This document shows, piece after piece, positions 1 through 8,192 of a stretch of DNA of 62,223 nucleotides. Location of the stretch: NCBI GenBank assembly GCA_964398865.1, contig CAYNOO010000005.1:1-62223 (forward strand), in the 5' to 3' direction. This stretch comes from Phycocordibacter sp964398865 (lineage in GTDB: Bacteria; Patescibacteriota; Minisyncoccia; Phycocordibacterales; Phycocordibacteraceae). The notes below the pieces were generated by a model. The model searched no databases, was not told where the DNA came from, and saw nothing but the letters and a program-made list of their open reading frames with translations. The stretch's first letter is position 1, and every line of letters starts with the position of its first letter. Both the position numbers and the translations under genes were made by a program.

Positions 1-2904
1 TGTAATGGCGATGTTGACACGATTGCCGTTGGTACGGTAACAAATATCGTAAACGCCGGCGCAGGAAATGATATCATCAATGCAAATGGAAACGGCGACG
101 ATACTATTCATGGAGACGATGGCGACGATACTGTAAATGATACGGCGAGCGGAACTGACGCCTTCTATGGAGATAACAACAATGACACCATTACTTTTAC
201 CGGTAATGGCAGTGACAGCGCGTTTGGTGGCGCTGGCAACGATACGATTACCGAAAGCCCTCTAGGAACAGGAACGGACACCGCCGATGGCGGTACGGAT
301 TGCGATGTCATCAACATAAACGGCGTACCAGCAGTGATAGATCCGGACTGTGTGGTCAATGTGGCACCGGTTGCGACCCCGGGCTCTGATATAACGAACG
401 AAGACACGGCACAATCATTGACGATGATTGCGTCTGATGTCGATCTCGATACGCTTACGTATGCCACGACGAGCAATCCTACTCACGGTACGCTTAGCGT
501 AATTTCAGGTAACACGGTTACTTACACTCCTGATGTCGACTACAATGGTTCGGACTCTTTCCAATTCAAGGCAAATGACGGAACAATCGACAGTAATACG
601 GTTACGTTCACGATTACGGTGGATGCAGTCAACGACGTACCTTCGTTCACGAAAGGAGCTGACCAAACAGTTGACGAAGATTCTGGTGCAGCAACAGTCC
701 CCGGATGGGCGACTGCGATTAGCGCAGGACCGGCTGACGAAAACACCCAGACGTTGACGTTTACTGTTTCGAATGACAACAACACGCTCTTCTCAGTCCA
801 GCCGGCTGTCGCTTCGAATGGTGAACTTACGTACACGCCTGCCGGCAACTCCAACGGCGTCGCGAACCTCACCATCTATCTCATGGACAATGGCGGCGGT
901 ACTGACACAAGCGTAACCCAAACATTCACGATTACGGTCAACTCTGTAAATGATGAACCGCAGGGATCAGACAACCCTGTTTCCGTATTCGAAGATTCAT
1001 TTGTTTCAATCGTGGGTGCTGATTTCGGGTACAGCGACATCAATGACGATCCAGCTGACACCCTCGTGGCGGTTAAGATTACGACGCTTCCTGCCCAAGG
1101 AACGCTCGCCAATAATTCCACTCTGTTGAATGCAGGCGATTCAGTTTCTTTTGCGGATATAACCAGCGGGTTGCTCACGTATACCCCGCCAGCGGGAATG
1201 TCCGGCGCGGCTTTCACCTCCTTTACCTTCCAAGTGCAGGACGATGGCGGCGGAACAGCTCCGAATGTTGATCTTGATGCATCCTCCAACACAATAACGA
1301 TCGATGTAACCCATGTGAATCATCCACCAGTTGCTACTGATGACACAGTTTCTATCGACGAAGACACCTCGAGCGCATCAGGCAGCGTGCTCACCAACGA
1401 TACGGATTCTGATTCGGGTGATGTTCTCTCTGTAACGGAAGTTGCAGGTTCGAGTGGAAATGTTGGTGTTCTAGTAGCAGGCTCTTACGGAACGTTGACG
1501 CTCAACGCCGATGGTTCATACTCCTACACCGTAACGAACGCTTCCGTTCAGGATCTTGATGATACCGAGAGCGTGACGGACACTTTCTCGTATGTCGTTT
1601 CCGACAACTATTCCTCACCGGCTACGGACAACGGACAGCTGGTCGTTACGATAACGGGTTCCAATGATGCGCCAGTTGCAGGAGATGACTCATACTCGAC
1701 GAACGAAGATGTGCAGCTCGTTGCAGTTGTCTCTGTTGATGACGTAATGCAGAATGATTCTGATGTCGACGTGGAGACTTTCACGGTGTCGCTCGTTACT
1801 GACGTCACCAACGGTACGCTCACGCTCAACGCAGACGGATCGTTTACGTACGATGCAGATGCGGACTACAACGGCTCAGATTCCTTTACGTACAAAGTGA
1901 ATGACGGCACTGTTGACAGCAACACAGCAACGGTGACGATCACGGTCAATCCGATCAACGACGACCCTATCGCTGTGAGCGACGCCTATGCAACCGACGA
2001 AGATAACACTTTGACGAAGACCACAGTAGACGGGGTCCTCTCGAACGATACTGATGTTGACACTGGTGACGTACTCGTTGTCTCTGCTGTGAACGGAAAC
2101 GCTCTAAACGTCGGAGTTGATGTTGCGACGGCTCATGGAACCGTCCATGTGAATGCCAACGGTTCGTTCACCTATACGCCTGACGCAAACTATAGCGGTT
2201 CGGACTCCTTCACCTATACTGCCTTTGACCAGACGACGAACTCGAACATCGGCACCGTGACGGTAATCATCAATCCGGTCAATGACGACCCAGTTCTTGC
2301 TGCAATTGGCAATCATTCGAATACCGTCCTGAACCGCGTAGATTTTACGGTCTCCGCGACCGACGTTGAGGGTGACGCTATCACCTACAGCCTTTCGGGA
2401 GCTCCGGCAGGTGCAACTATTGATCCAACCACTGGCGCCTTTACGTGGAATACGGTGAACGCCTCAGTGGGTGACTATACATTCACTATTATCGCCTCAG
2501 ACCCTAACGGTGGAAGTGATTCTGAAGATATTACTATCACGCTGAATGCCGCACCGGTTACATCAGGTGGAGTAGCAGGAGGCGGTGGTGGAATTGCATC
2601 CCTTCTTGGCGGTACGAATGGCGGAGGACAGGTTTTGGGTGCTTCCACTGGTCCGACTGGACAGGTTTTGGGTGCCGCAACATTTAACTTCACCGTAAAC
2701 CTGCGTTTTGGCTCGAGAGGTGGAGATGTCATCGAACTTCAGAAAGTACTCATTGCGGCAGGTTATCTTAAAATAGATGCGCCAACTGGCTACTTTGGTC
2801 CATTGACTCTCGCAGCAGTGAAAGAGTATCAGGCGGCTCATGGCATCACTCCAGTATCTGGATTTGTCGGACCCCTGACCCGTGCTGCATTGAATCAAGG
2901 CTAG
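1..2904 (+). CDS. Giant surface protein, 3' part (RTX-like + cadherin/Ig-like repeats + peptidoglycan-binding domain)
   Basis: The frame is open from base 1, so the start lies upstream of the window. The first ~100 residues are rich in GNGDDTI / GGAGNDTI nonapeptides, like the calcium-binding RTX repeats of secreted proteins. Then follow about seven repeats of ~95 residues of the cadherin/bacterial-Ig ('tandem-95') type, each with an NEDT-like start, a D(Y)NGSDSFTYK centre and a VTITVNxxNDxP end. A Gly-rich linker carries two QVLGA motifs. The last ~70 residues form a PG_binding_1 domain (LQKVLIAAGYL...GPLTLAAVKEYQ), which would hold the protein on peptidoglycan. By family this is a long extracellular stalk, probably for adhesion to a host cell; the ligand is unknown. 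An intrinsic terminator follows. Confidence 0.85.
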   Translation, partial: CNGDVDTIAVGTVTNIVNAGAGNDIINANGNGDDTIHGDDGDDTVNDTASGTDAFYGDNNNDTITFTGNGSDSAFGGAGNDTITESPLGTGTDTADGGTDCDVININGVPAVIDPDCVVNVAPVATPGSDITNEDTAQSLTMIASDVDLDTLTYATTSNPTHGTLSVISGNTVTYTPDVDYNGSDSFQFKANDGTIDSNTVTFTITVDAVNDVPSFTKGADQTVDEDSGAATVPGWATAISAGPADENTQTLTFTVSNDNNTLFSVQPAVASNGELTYTPAGNSNGVANLTIYLMDNGGGTDTSVTQTFTITVNSVNDEPQGSDNPVSVFEDSFVSIVGADFGYSDINDDPADTLVAVKITTLPAQGTLANNSTLLNAGDSVSFADITSGLLTYTPPAGMSGAAFTSFTFQVQDDGGGTAPNVDLDASSNTITIDVTHVNHPPVATDDTVSIDEDTSSASGSVLTNDTDSDSGDVLSVTEVAGSSGNVGVLVAGSYGTLTLNADGSYSYTVTNASVQDLDDTESVTDTFSYVVSDNYSSPATDNGQLVVTITGSNDAPVAGDDSYSTNEDVQLVAVVSVDDVMQNDSDVDVETFTVSLVTDVTNGTLTLNADGSFTYDADADYNGSDSFTYKVNDGTVDSNTATVTITVNPINDDPIAVSDAYATDEDNTLTKTTVDGVLSNDTDVDTGDVLVVSAVNGNALNVGVDVATAHGTVHVNANGSFTYTPDANYSGSDSFTYTAFDQTTNSNIGTVTVIINPVNDDPVLAAIGNHSNTVLNRVDFTVSATDVEGDAITYSLSGAPAGATIDPTTGAFTWNTVNASVGDYTFTIIASDPNGGSDSEDITITLNAAPVTSGGVAGGGGGIASLLGGTNGGGQVLGASTGPTGQVLGAATFNFTVNLRFGSRGGDVIELQKVLIAAGYLKIDAPTGYFGPLTLAAVKEYQAAHGITPVSGFVGPLTRAALNQG

Positions 2905-2960
2905 ATTCACGGAGGATTCTTGAGTTCGAATTGATTCAGGAATTTTCCACAGGCGGCTAA

Positions 2961-2999
2961 ATACCAACAGGGCAAATGATTGCCCTGTTGGTATTTTTA
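2961..2999 (+). terminator. Intrinsic terminator of the surface protein gene
   Basis: A perfect 15-bp inverted repeat (2961-2975 with 2980-2994) has a 4-nt loop and is followed by TTTTATT. It separates the surface protein gene from the CAP-domain gene, whose own -10 box begins at 3003. Confidence 0.9.
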
Positions 3000-3002
3000 T
3001 TG

Positions 3003-3008
3003 TATAAT
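3003..3008 (+). promoter_or_regulatory. -10 box (TATAAT) of a probably leaderless gene
   Basis: TATAAT ends 8 nt before the ATG at 3017, and no Shine-Dalgarno fits in between. Transcription would start at or next to the start codon. It is one example of a pattern seen throughout the window. Confidence 0.6.
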
Positions 3009-3016
3009 CATTTCCA

Positions 3017-4066
3017 ATGAAACAGGTTCTCCACGACTTGAAGACGTTTCTTATACCGTGTGCTGAGAACGATCACCGACCCGGTTTTTTCAGAAAAGAA
3101 TCTGTCATTTCTATCTTCGCAATTGCCGTTCTTGTATGGGGAGGATATTTTGTTCAAACTAAATTAGTGTTTTTAAAGACCAATTTTCTTGCGGCAGTGT
3201 TACCAGGAGTATTGACCGTGCTTGCAAACGAAGACCGTGCCGCTAATGGCATACCAGGACTGCTTGAAGATCCGGCGCTTGCGCGAGCCGCACAAAACAA
3301 GGCGAACGACATGGCAGCGAAAGGGTACTTCTCTCACGTCACTCCTGACGGTAAGACTCCCTGGTACTGGTTTGACTTGGTCGGCTACAACTACACGTAT
3401 GCAGGGGAGAATCTCGCGGTTGATTTTACTGACTCCAAGGATGTGGAGACAGCATGGATGAATTCGCCGACGCATCGTGCCAACATCATGAAATCTCAAT
3501 TTACACGCGTCGGCATTGCCGTAGCTCAAGGTACGTATCAAGGGAAGCCTGTCACTTTCGTAGTTCAATTCTTTGCGACACCGAGCGCTTCTGCTAAGAG
3601 CCCGACTCCTTTGCCGAAAGCTCCAGTCAAAGATGTCCCGGCAAACGAACTCGCCACATCCGCACCCGTTGCGGTCGTGATATCGACTGTAACCACCACT
3701 CCTTCAAGCATCCTCGGCGCGGAGGATGTTTCATCTCCTACTGAAAGCCCTACGGTCACCAGTGCTCCGGAGCCGATTCAGAAAACTCTTTCTTCACGCT
3801 TTATGGATTTTCTAGACCTTGTTATGACGTCACCAACCTATGCCCTGCAGTACGTTGCGGGCGCTTTGGTTATTATAATCGCCATTCTCTTATTTCTGGC
3901 GATCGTTATTCATATTCGAATTCAGTATCTTGAAATGATAGGTGGAGGACTTTTGCTCCTGGCTATTGCAGGCGGCATGTTTCTCTTTGCCGGACAGAGT
4001 TTCTTACGAGTCACCGTTCCTCCCGACACGCAACCAGCAAGTGTGTACGTTGGCTTCAATCCTTAA
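3017..4066 (+). CDS. CAP/SCP-domain membrane protein
   Basis: This 349-aa protein has an N-terminal membrane segment (about residues 28-50) and then a CAP (SCP/PR1-like) domain at about 70-190. The family's hallmarks are visible: LARAAQNKANDMA, GYFSHVTPDG, GENLA, and a PTHRANIM segment near the end. A Pro/Thr/Ser-rich spacer containing ILGAE follows, then two C-terminal membrane helices (about 280-335). The CAP domain should be extracellular. Bacterial CAP proteins are secreted and of largely unknown function; some bind lipids or act on the cell surface. The tail with two helices is not part of the classic family and may anchor it. No catalytic role is claimed. Confidence 0.85.
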   Translation: MKQVLHDLKTFLIPCAENDHRPGFFRKESVISIFAIAVLVWGGYFVQTKLVFLKTNFLAAVLPGVLTVLANEDRAANGIPGLLEDPALARAAQNKANDMAAKGYFSHVTPDGKTPWYWFDLVGYNYTYAGENLAVDFTDSKDVETAWMNSPTHRANIMKSQFTRVGIAVAQGTYQGKPVTFVVQFFATPSASAKSPTPLPKAPVKDVPANELATSAPVAVVISTVTTTPSSILGAEDVSSPTESPTVTSAPEPIQKTLSSRFMDFLDLVMTSPTYALQYVAGALVIIIAILLFLAIVIHIRIQYLEMIGGGLLLLAIAGGMFLFAGQSFLRVTVPPDTQPASVYVGFNP

Positions 4067-4079
4067 TCCTTAAAATAAA

Positions 4080-4652
4080 TTAGAAGGGGAGCGTGTGTGT
4101 GAGGGATGCTGCTTTCTTTGACTCCCAACCGCTGGTATCAAGCACGATATCTTTTTTCTTTCCGAAATCAGAGTAGCGAACTTTGCCATTCTGGAGCGCG
4201 TATTCGTATATTTCTTTCGTGATACGCACGTCATCGATGCAGTATTTAATGACTTTATCTTTCTTACCCTCATTCCACCACTTGATTGCGTCCAACCCGT
4301 TACCAGTCTTTTTCTTATCGAGAGTTCCTGAAGCGACTGAATCTAGCTTGATGCGCCGCCCGAGCACGTTCTTTATTTCAGCAAGAAGGTCGAGACTTCT
4401 GATTTTTGAGAGGTCACCTGCGTAATAGCGGTTAAGGATCGGGATGTCGAAGTGGTCTGAGTTGTATCCTATGAGTAGGTCGGCACGCTCAAGGATAGGC
4501 CAGAGCTTCGGCAGTTCGCCCACTTCATATGAAGTGAATAAGTCAGTCTCTGTATCGTGAATGCACGCTACCGTGAGGTTCATTGAAGATGGGTCGAATG
4601 CGCCACCAATGGTGGCATTCGTAGTTTCGATGTCGAGGGTAATTTTTCTCAT
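4080..4652 (-). CDS. RNase H-like 3'-5' exonuclease (DEDD type)
   Basis: This 190-aa protein begins with the exonuclease I motif (LDIETT, residues 5-10), has a central Asn/Asp motif (LLIGYNSDHFDIPIL) and ends the fold with a DDVRITKEIYEYA segment. This is the D-E-D-D layout of the YprB/RNase_H_2 predicted exonucleases related to the proofreading domain of family B polymerases. It consists of the nuclease domain only; no polymerase part is present. It probably trims DNA or RNA 3' ends during repair. It ends just before the CAP gene (convergent) and starts next to a heptamer repeat array that separates it from hisS. Confidence 0.7.
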   Translation of the reverse strand: MRKITLDIETTNATIGGAFDPSSMNLTVACIHDTETDLFTSYEVGELPKLWPILERADLLIGYNSDHFDIPILNRYYAGDLSKIRSLDLLAEIKNVLGRRIKLDSVASGTLDKKKTGNGLDAIKWWNEGKKDKVIKYCIDDVRITKEIYEYALQNGKVRYSDFGKKKDIVLDTSGWESKKAASLTHTLPF

Positions 4653-4654
4653 AG

Positions 4655-4689
4655 CTTTCAGGTGTCAGCTGTTAGCTTCCAGCTTTCAG
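4655..4689. repeat. Array of five heptamers at the hisS 3' end
   Basis: On the plus strand five consecutive 7-mers can be read: CTTTCAG, GTGTCAG, CTGTTAG, CTTCCAG, CTTTCAG. The hisS stop codon and its last codons (LKAGS) lie within the array. Related arrays occur at 6692-6719 and 22067-22101. Confidence 0.75.
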
Positions 4690-5892
4690 ATATAAAGCAA
4701 TTTGAGATAGGGAGAGGGTCTTTTCTTCGCCGGTTGTGAGAGTTTTGACGGTGAGGGTACCAGAGTCTTTTTCTTTCTCTCCATACACAGCGAAGTGCGG
4801 AATACCAAGTTTCAGCGCCGTCTTGATGTGGTCTGCTATCTTTCCATACTTCATGCCGAGGGCTACATTCACGTCATGCTTTCGAAGTTCGTCAGCGACC
4901 TTTGCTGCAGTGGCAGTGTCTTTTTCTGTTGCTGGTGCAATGTAGAGGTGTGTAGCTGGCGGGAGCGCAGGCAGAAGGTTGTGCGTTTCCAAGAAATCGC
5001 GTGCCGTGACATCACCCATAGCAAAACCGACAGCAGCTACTTCCTCAGAGCCGTACTGACCGACGAGATTGTCATAGCGACCTCCGCCGAACATGGAGCG
5101 TTTGTTCGCTGGATTGGTGTCAAAGACCTCAAAGACCATACCTGTGTAGTAGGTAAAACCGCGCACTATCTCTGGGTCAAACACGGTATTTGAAATACCC
5201 ATTTCGTAGAGCATCGCGCGCAATTGTGCTATTTCTTCGCTTTCACTAACTTCAAACGGACCACCAACGAGGGCAAGAAGTTCTTTTTCATAATCCTCAT
5301 CTGGAATCTTTCCTTTCTTATCAATGAGCGCCGCTACCTTTTTGTGGTTTTCTTTTGGCACGCTGCGCTTCGAAAGTTCAGCATCAAGCGCGTTTCTGCT
5401 GCCAATCTTTATGAGGTAGTCAGTATCACGAGCCCCTAGTGCTCTCATCACTGCTGCAGCGACCGAGATGATTTCGGCATCAGCCTCTCCGCTCGAGACG
5501 CCAAACAAGTCTACGTTCAGCTGCCAGTGCTCTCGCAGGCGGCCCCGCTGCGGTCTCTCATAGCGGAACAAGTTTGGAATTGAATACCAGCGAAGAGGGA
5601 AGCCTAATTCGCGCTTGCGCGCTGCCACCATGCGCGCGACGGTGGGAGTCATTTCTGGACGGAGCGTCACCGAGCGGTCACCGCGGTCCGTAAAGGTATA
5701 GGTTTGCTCGTTTACTATCTCTTCGCTTGTTTTTGCAGCATAGAGTTCTGTCGACTCAAGAATAGACGCATCATATTCCTCATAGCCGAAAGACTCCGCT
5801 GCGCGGCGCATAGCTCTAAAGATATGCTTTTGAACTCGCTCGTCTTCGGGGTAGAAGTCGCGAACGCCTTTGTAAGGTTCAATAACCGTCAT
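4672..5892 (-). CDS. hisS: Histidine--tRNA ligase
   Basis: This 406-aa class II aminoacyl-tRNA synthetase charges tRNA-His. It shows the KGVRDFYP start, the motif 2 region with FRYERPQRGRLREHWQ, the histidine-specific GFTYYTGMVFEVF segment and motif 3 GGGRYDNLV...AVGFAMG. A C-terminal anticodon-binding domain follows (from about residue 315). The length is typical for the family. The start codon overlaps the stop of the upstream PH-domain gene as ATGA, so the two are translationally coupled. The C-terminus runs into the heptamer array, so its last few residues are repeat-encoded. Confidence 0.95.
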   Translation of the reverse strand: MTVIEPYKGVRDFYPEDERVQKHIFRAMRRAAESFGYEEYDASILESTELYAAKTSEEIVNEQTYTFTDRGDRSVTLRPEMTPTVARMVAARKRELGFPLRWYSIPNLFRYERPQRGRLREHWQLNVDLFGVSSGEADAEIISVAAAVMRALGARDTDYLIKIGSRNALDAELSKRSVPKENHKKVAALIDKKGKIPDEDYEKELLALVGGPFEVSESEEIAQLRAMLYEMGISNTVFDPEIVRGFTYYTGMVFEVFDTNPANKRSMFGGGRYDNLVGQYGSEEVAAVGFAMGDVTARDFLETHNLLPALPPATHLYIAPATEKDTATAAKVADELRKHDVNVALGMKYGKIADHIKTALKLGIPHFAVYGEKEKDSGTLTVKTLTTGEEKTLSLSQIALYLKAGS

Positions 5893-6452
5893 ACATCGCT
5901 GTGGAGACTACCTAGCTCCTTTTGACTTTCATGTTGTGCATCGCGGATGATTTTTACGACGCCATTGGGGCTCGACACTTCTTGAAAGATAAATTCCCGA
6001 TGTGCTGCTGCGGTTTGGATGGTGACATCACCGAAGTTCAAAAGATTGCCGATTACGCCATTGAGCTCAGCTTCAATATCTTGGATATGATCAAGGGTGA
6101 GGAGTGTCGCTGTGCTTCTATTAAAGAGACCTTTTTGGTCGATATCAACGACGCGACGGTTGGTGATGACCCAGATGTCGTAGTAGTAATCCGTCCACCT
6201 GGCGAAGAGGAGATTCCATATGACAAGAGTCCATAATGAGCCGAAGAATATAACCACGCCGCCAGAAATTGCGGGCACGTTTCCGCCTTGTACTGCGATT
6301 CCGAATGCGATAGGAATAAGAAAGAAAGGAGCGAGAAACAGGATTATGAGACCGAAAACCTCTCGGAGAAGTACGAACCAGTGATGGCGTATTATCGCGA
6401 CGACCTGTTCGTTATCTTTAAAATCATTAAGTCCAAAAGGGTTGTTTGCCAT
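5889..6452 (-). CDS. Membrane protein with bacterial PH domain
   Basis: The chosen start gives MANNPFGLNDF (187 aa); an upstream start at 6491 would overlap the preceding gene. Two membrane helices lie at about residues 25-80. They are followed by a bPH_2/YdbS-like domain with the typical YDIWVITNRRVVDIDQKGLF strand pair and a DHIQDIE segment. Such proteins sit in the cytoplasmic membrane with the PH domain inside; their exact role is unknown. It lies between a small membrane protein gene (4-nt gap) and hisS (ATGA overlap), so the three probably form one transcript. Confidence 0.75.
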   Translation of the reverse strand: MANNPFGLNDFKDNEQVVAIIRHHWFVLLREVFGLIILFLAPFFLIPIAFGIAVQGGNVPAISGGVVIFFGSLWTLVIWNLLFARWTDYYYDIWVITNRRVVDIDQKGLFNRSTATLLTLDHIQDIEAELNGVIGNLLNFGDVTIQTAAAHREFIFQEVSSPNGVVKIIRDAQHESQKELGSLHSDV

Positions 6453-6456
6453 ATAC

Positions 6457-6675
6457 CTATAGCGCTGCAATGCCAGTGAGCATACCGCCAATCAGAATAA
6501 TGGCACCGATGATGTAGGTTGGCATCGCAATCCAGACAAGTGGGTACATGGAACCAAAGCGTAGCCAATGGTAGATGAGGGCGAATGCGAACCCTGCCGT
6601 ACCCAACAGGGCGATACTAAAGAAAAACCAGAAGATGACGGAAGCGTCTGCGGGGAGGGAAGCTACTGCTTGCAT
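6457..6675 (-). CDS. Small two-helix membrane protein
   Basis: This 72-aa protein is almost entirely two hydrophobic segments (about residues 14-37 and 46-69) with a short loop containing YHWLRFGSMYP. I recognise no family. It is the first gene of the small operon with the PH-domain protein and hisS, 4 nt upstream of the former. Confidence 0.6.
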   Translation of the reverse strand: MQAVASLPADASVIFWFFFSIALLGTAGFAFALIYHWLRFGSMYPLVWIAMPTYIIGAIILIGGMLTGIAAL

Positions 6676-6691
6676 GACGACATTATGCCAT

Positions 6692-6719
6692 GGGTTAGGT
6701 GTCAGCTTCCAGGTGCCAG
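6692..6719. repeat. Four-unit heptamer array
   Basis: GGGTTAG, GTGTCAG, CTTCCAG and GTGCCAG follow each other without gaps on the plus strand, between prmC and the small membrane protein gene. Two units (GTGTCAG, CTTCCAG) are identical to units of the array at 4655. Confidence 0.65.
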
Positions 6720-6735
6720 CAAAAGCCAGAAGCGA

Positions 6736-7557
6736 CTATGCGGACTTCTTAAGAACACTATAGCGGATAACCCCATATTGGTCTTTTTCATTCTCTGCCA
6801 TGAACCCTAGCTCTCCTGCAAGCTCTTTAAGCGTTTTGGCATGTTCTGGTTCATGCTCTATATACAATGCACCTCCCGGATTCAAATGGGTCGCAGCACC
6901 GAGAATCATTTTTCGTATCAATGCGAAGCCTTCTTCCTTTGCAAACAGCGCTTCTTTAGGTTCATACTCTCGTACAGACTGTTCCACACGCTCCATGCGT
7001 GTTTGCGAAAGATAAGGGGGGTTTGCCAGTATGAAGTCATAGGACGTGGCAATGCCACTCCATACGTCCGTCTGCAGTATGCGGACTCGCGCTTCATCAA
7101 TTCCATTCTCGCGTATGTTTTTTAGAATAGTAGAGAAGTGATCTTCAACTAATTCTCCAAAATCCACCAGCGTGCTTGGCATCTGTTTTAAAATCGCAAC
7201 ACCAATACATCCTGACCCCGCAAATAAATCCAAGCATCGTATAGAATCACGCCCCTCTTTTCTGATATGATATATCATATCAGCGAGAGGTTTTCGATTC
7301 TGCATTGCGTGTATTGCAATTTCAACCCAATACTCAGTTTCGGGTCGAGGGATAAGTGGGTGACTATCGAGGAAAATTTTTGCTCCTAAGAACGGTACCC
7401 AGCCGATGACATATGCGAGAGGCTCTCCCGCGTCGAGCCGTAGCGCATCCGCCTCATAGGCAGGGGTCCGTATGCCTTTATATTTTTCTCGCAAGAGAAA
7501 ATCTTTTTCAAAGCCAATTCCTGCACGCGCATCTTTCATTAAGAGATAGTATCGCAT
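6736..7557 (-). CDS. prmC: Release factor glutamine methyltransferase PrmC (HemK)
   Basis: This 273-aa SAM-dependent methyltransferase modifies the GGQ glutamine of peptide release factors. Visible are the N-terminal helical part ending in GEPLAYVIGWVPF, the IPRPETE segment, the SAM motif LDLFAGSGCIGVAIL and the signature NPPYLSQ. Between the IPRPETE segment and the SAM motif there are about 12 residues more than in E. coli PrmC. They coincide exactly with a DNA palindrome (7262-7283), encoding LADMIYHIRK. This looks like an in-frame palindrome insertion in a surface linker. The gene may still be functional, since all motifs are intact. Confidence 0.9.
   Translation of the reverse strand: MRYYLLMKDARAGIGFEKDFLLREKYKGIRTPAYEADALRLDAGEPLAYVIGWVPFLGAKIFLDSHPLIPRPETEYWVEIAIHAMQNRKPLADMIYHIRKEGRDSIRCLDLFAGSGCIGVAILKQMPSTLVDFGELVEDHFSTILKNIRENGIDEARVRILQTDVWSGIATSYDFILANPPYLSQTRMERVEQSVREYEPKEALFAKEEGFALIRKMILGAATHLNPGGALYIEHEPEHAKTLKELAGELGFMAENEKDQYGVIRYSVLKKSA
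7262..7283. repeat. Perfect palindrome inserted in prmC
   Basis: A 22-bp perfect palindrome centred on TATGATATATCATA is flanked by CCTCT and AGAGG, which extend the hairpin after a small internal loop. Its 20-bp core is identical to the copy at 7589-7608. It lies in the coding sequence, in frame. Confidence 0.85.
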
Positions 7558-7588
7558 GTCAGATCATCCAGCTCCCTGAAATACCAAG

Positions 7589-7608
7589 TGATATGATATA
7601 TCATATCA
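7589..7608. repeat. Second copy of the palindrome, upstream of prmC
   Basis: The 20-bp palindrome TGATATGATATATCATATCA is identical to the core of the copy inside prmC and lies 32 nt upstream of the prmC start. Confidence 0.85.
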
Positions 7609-7637
7609 GGAATGAAATGCGAACTCATGCATATAAG

Positions 7638-7670
7638 AAAAAACCCGAGCTCGGAATGCTCGGGTTTTTA
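7638..7670 (-). terminator. Intrinsic terminator downstream of the RRM gene
   Basis: A 12-bp stem (7639-7650 with 7658-7669, core CCCGAGC) has a 7-nt loop. Read on the minus strand it ends in a T run, so it terminates the RRM gene. The A/T ends make it potentially bidirectional. Confidence 0.85.
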
Positions 7671-7691
7671 GATTTTAGGAAAGACTGAGTC

Positions 7692-8015
7692 TTACCAAGA
7701 GTTTCGGCGGTCTCCGCCACCAAAACCTCCGCCACGGTTTCCACCGCCACGGTTTCCACCGCCTTCTTCCTGAGGACGAGCCTCAGAAACGCGAACGGTG
7801 CGTCCATCAACATCTTTGCCATCAAGCCCGGAGATAACCGCCATCGCCTCATCGTCCGAAGACATTTCGACGAAACCGAATCCACGTGAGCGACCTGTTT
7901 CGCGGTCCATGATCACCTTTGCAGATGATACGGTGCCGAACTGGTCACATGCTGCTTTTAAACTGTCATCGGTGGTGTCGTAAGACAAGCCGCCGAAATA
8001 TAACTTCTTAGCCAC
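7692..8015 (-). CDS. RRM-domain RNA-binding protein with Gly-rich tail
   Basis: This 107-aa protein consists of one RNA recognition motif (about residues 3-80), with RNP2 LYFGGL and RNP1 RGFGFVEM, and a GGGNRGGG repeat tail. The layout matches the small cold-induced RNA-binding proteins of cyanobacteria and other bacteria. It should bind single-stranded RNA as a chaperone. It is monocistronic: a terminator follows, and an untranslated leader of about 100 nt with a strong hairpin (8095-8115) precedes it, which would suit temperature-dependent control. Confidence 0.85.
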   Translation of the reverse strand: MAKKLYFGGLSYDTTDDSLKAACDQFGTVSSAKVIMDRETGRSRGFGFVEMSSDDEAMAVISGLDGKDVDGRTVRVSEARPQEEGGGNRGGGNRGGGFGGGDRRNSW

Positions 8016-8094
8016 AATATTTTTTTTGCTACTGAATCGATATTTTAAGTCGATTCTTAATTAATGCAGAGCTTGATGCTTGACCTAACCTTAT

Positions 8095-8115
8095 AAGCGT
8101 TTTCCGTAAACGCTT
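8095..8115. other. Stem-loop in the leader of the RRM gene
   Basis: AAGCGTTT (8095-8102) pairs with AAACGCTT (8108-8115) around a 5-nt loop, about 80 nt upstream of the RRM start codon. There is no T tract, so it is not a clear terminator. It could be an operator or part of the 5' leader. Confidence 0.4.
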
Positions 8116-8192
8116 CCATGGAGAGTTGAAGACAATCTTACCCTTGCCAGCAGAATAACACGGAACCTATCAAAGCGCAATGCGTGCAAGCT

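Noticed and set aside
165..476. Open frame on the minus strand in the surface protein gene, and several similar ones up to 2967
   Set aside because: They are shadows of the repeat-rich plus-strand gene with low-complexity Ser/Thr/Val composition and no domain.
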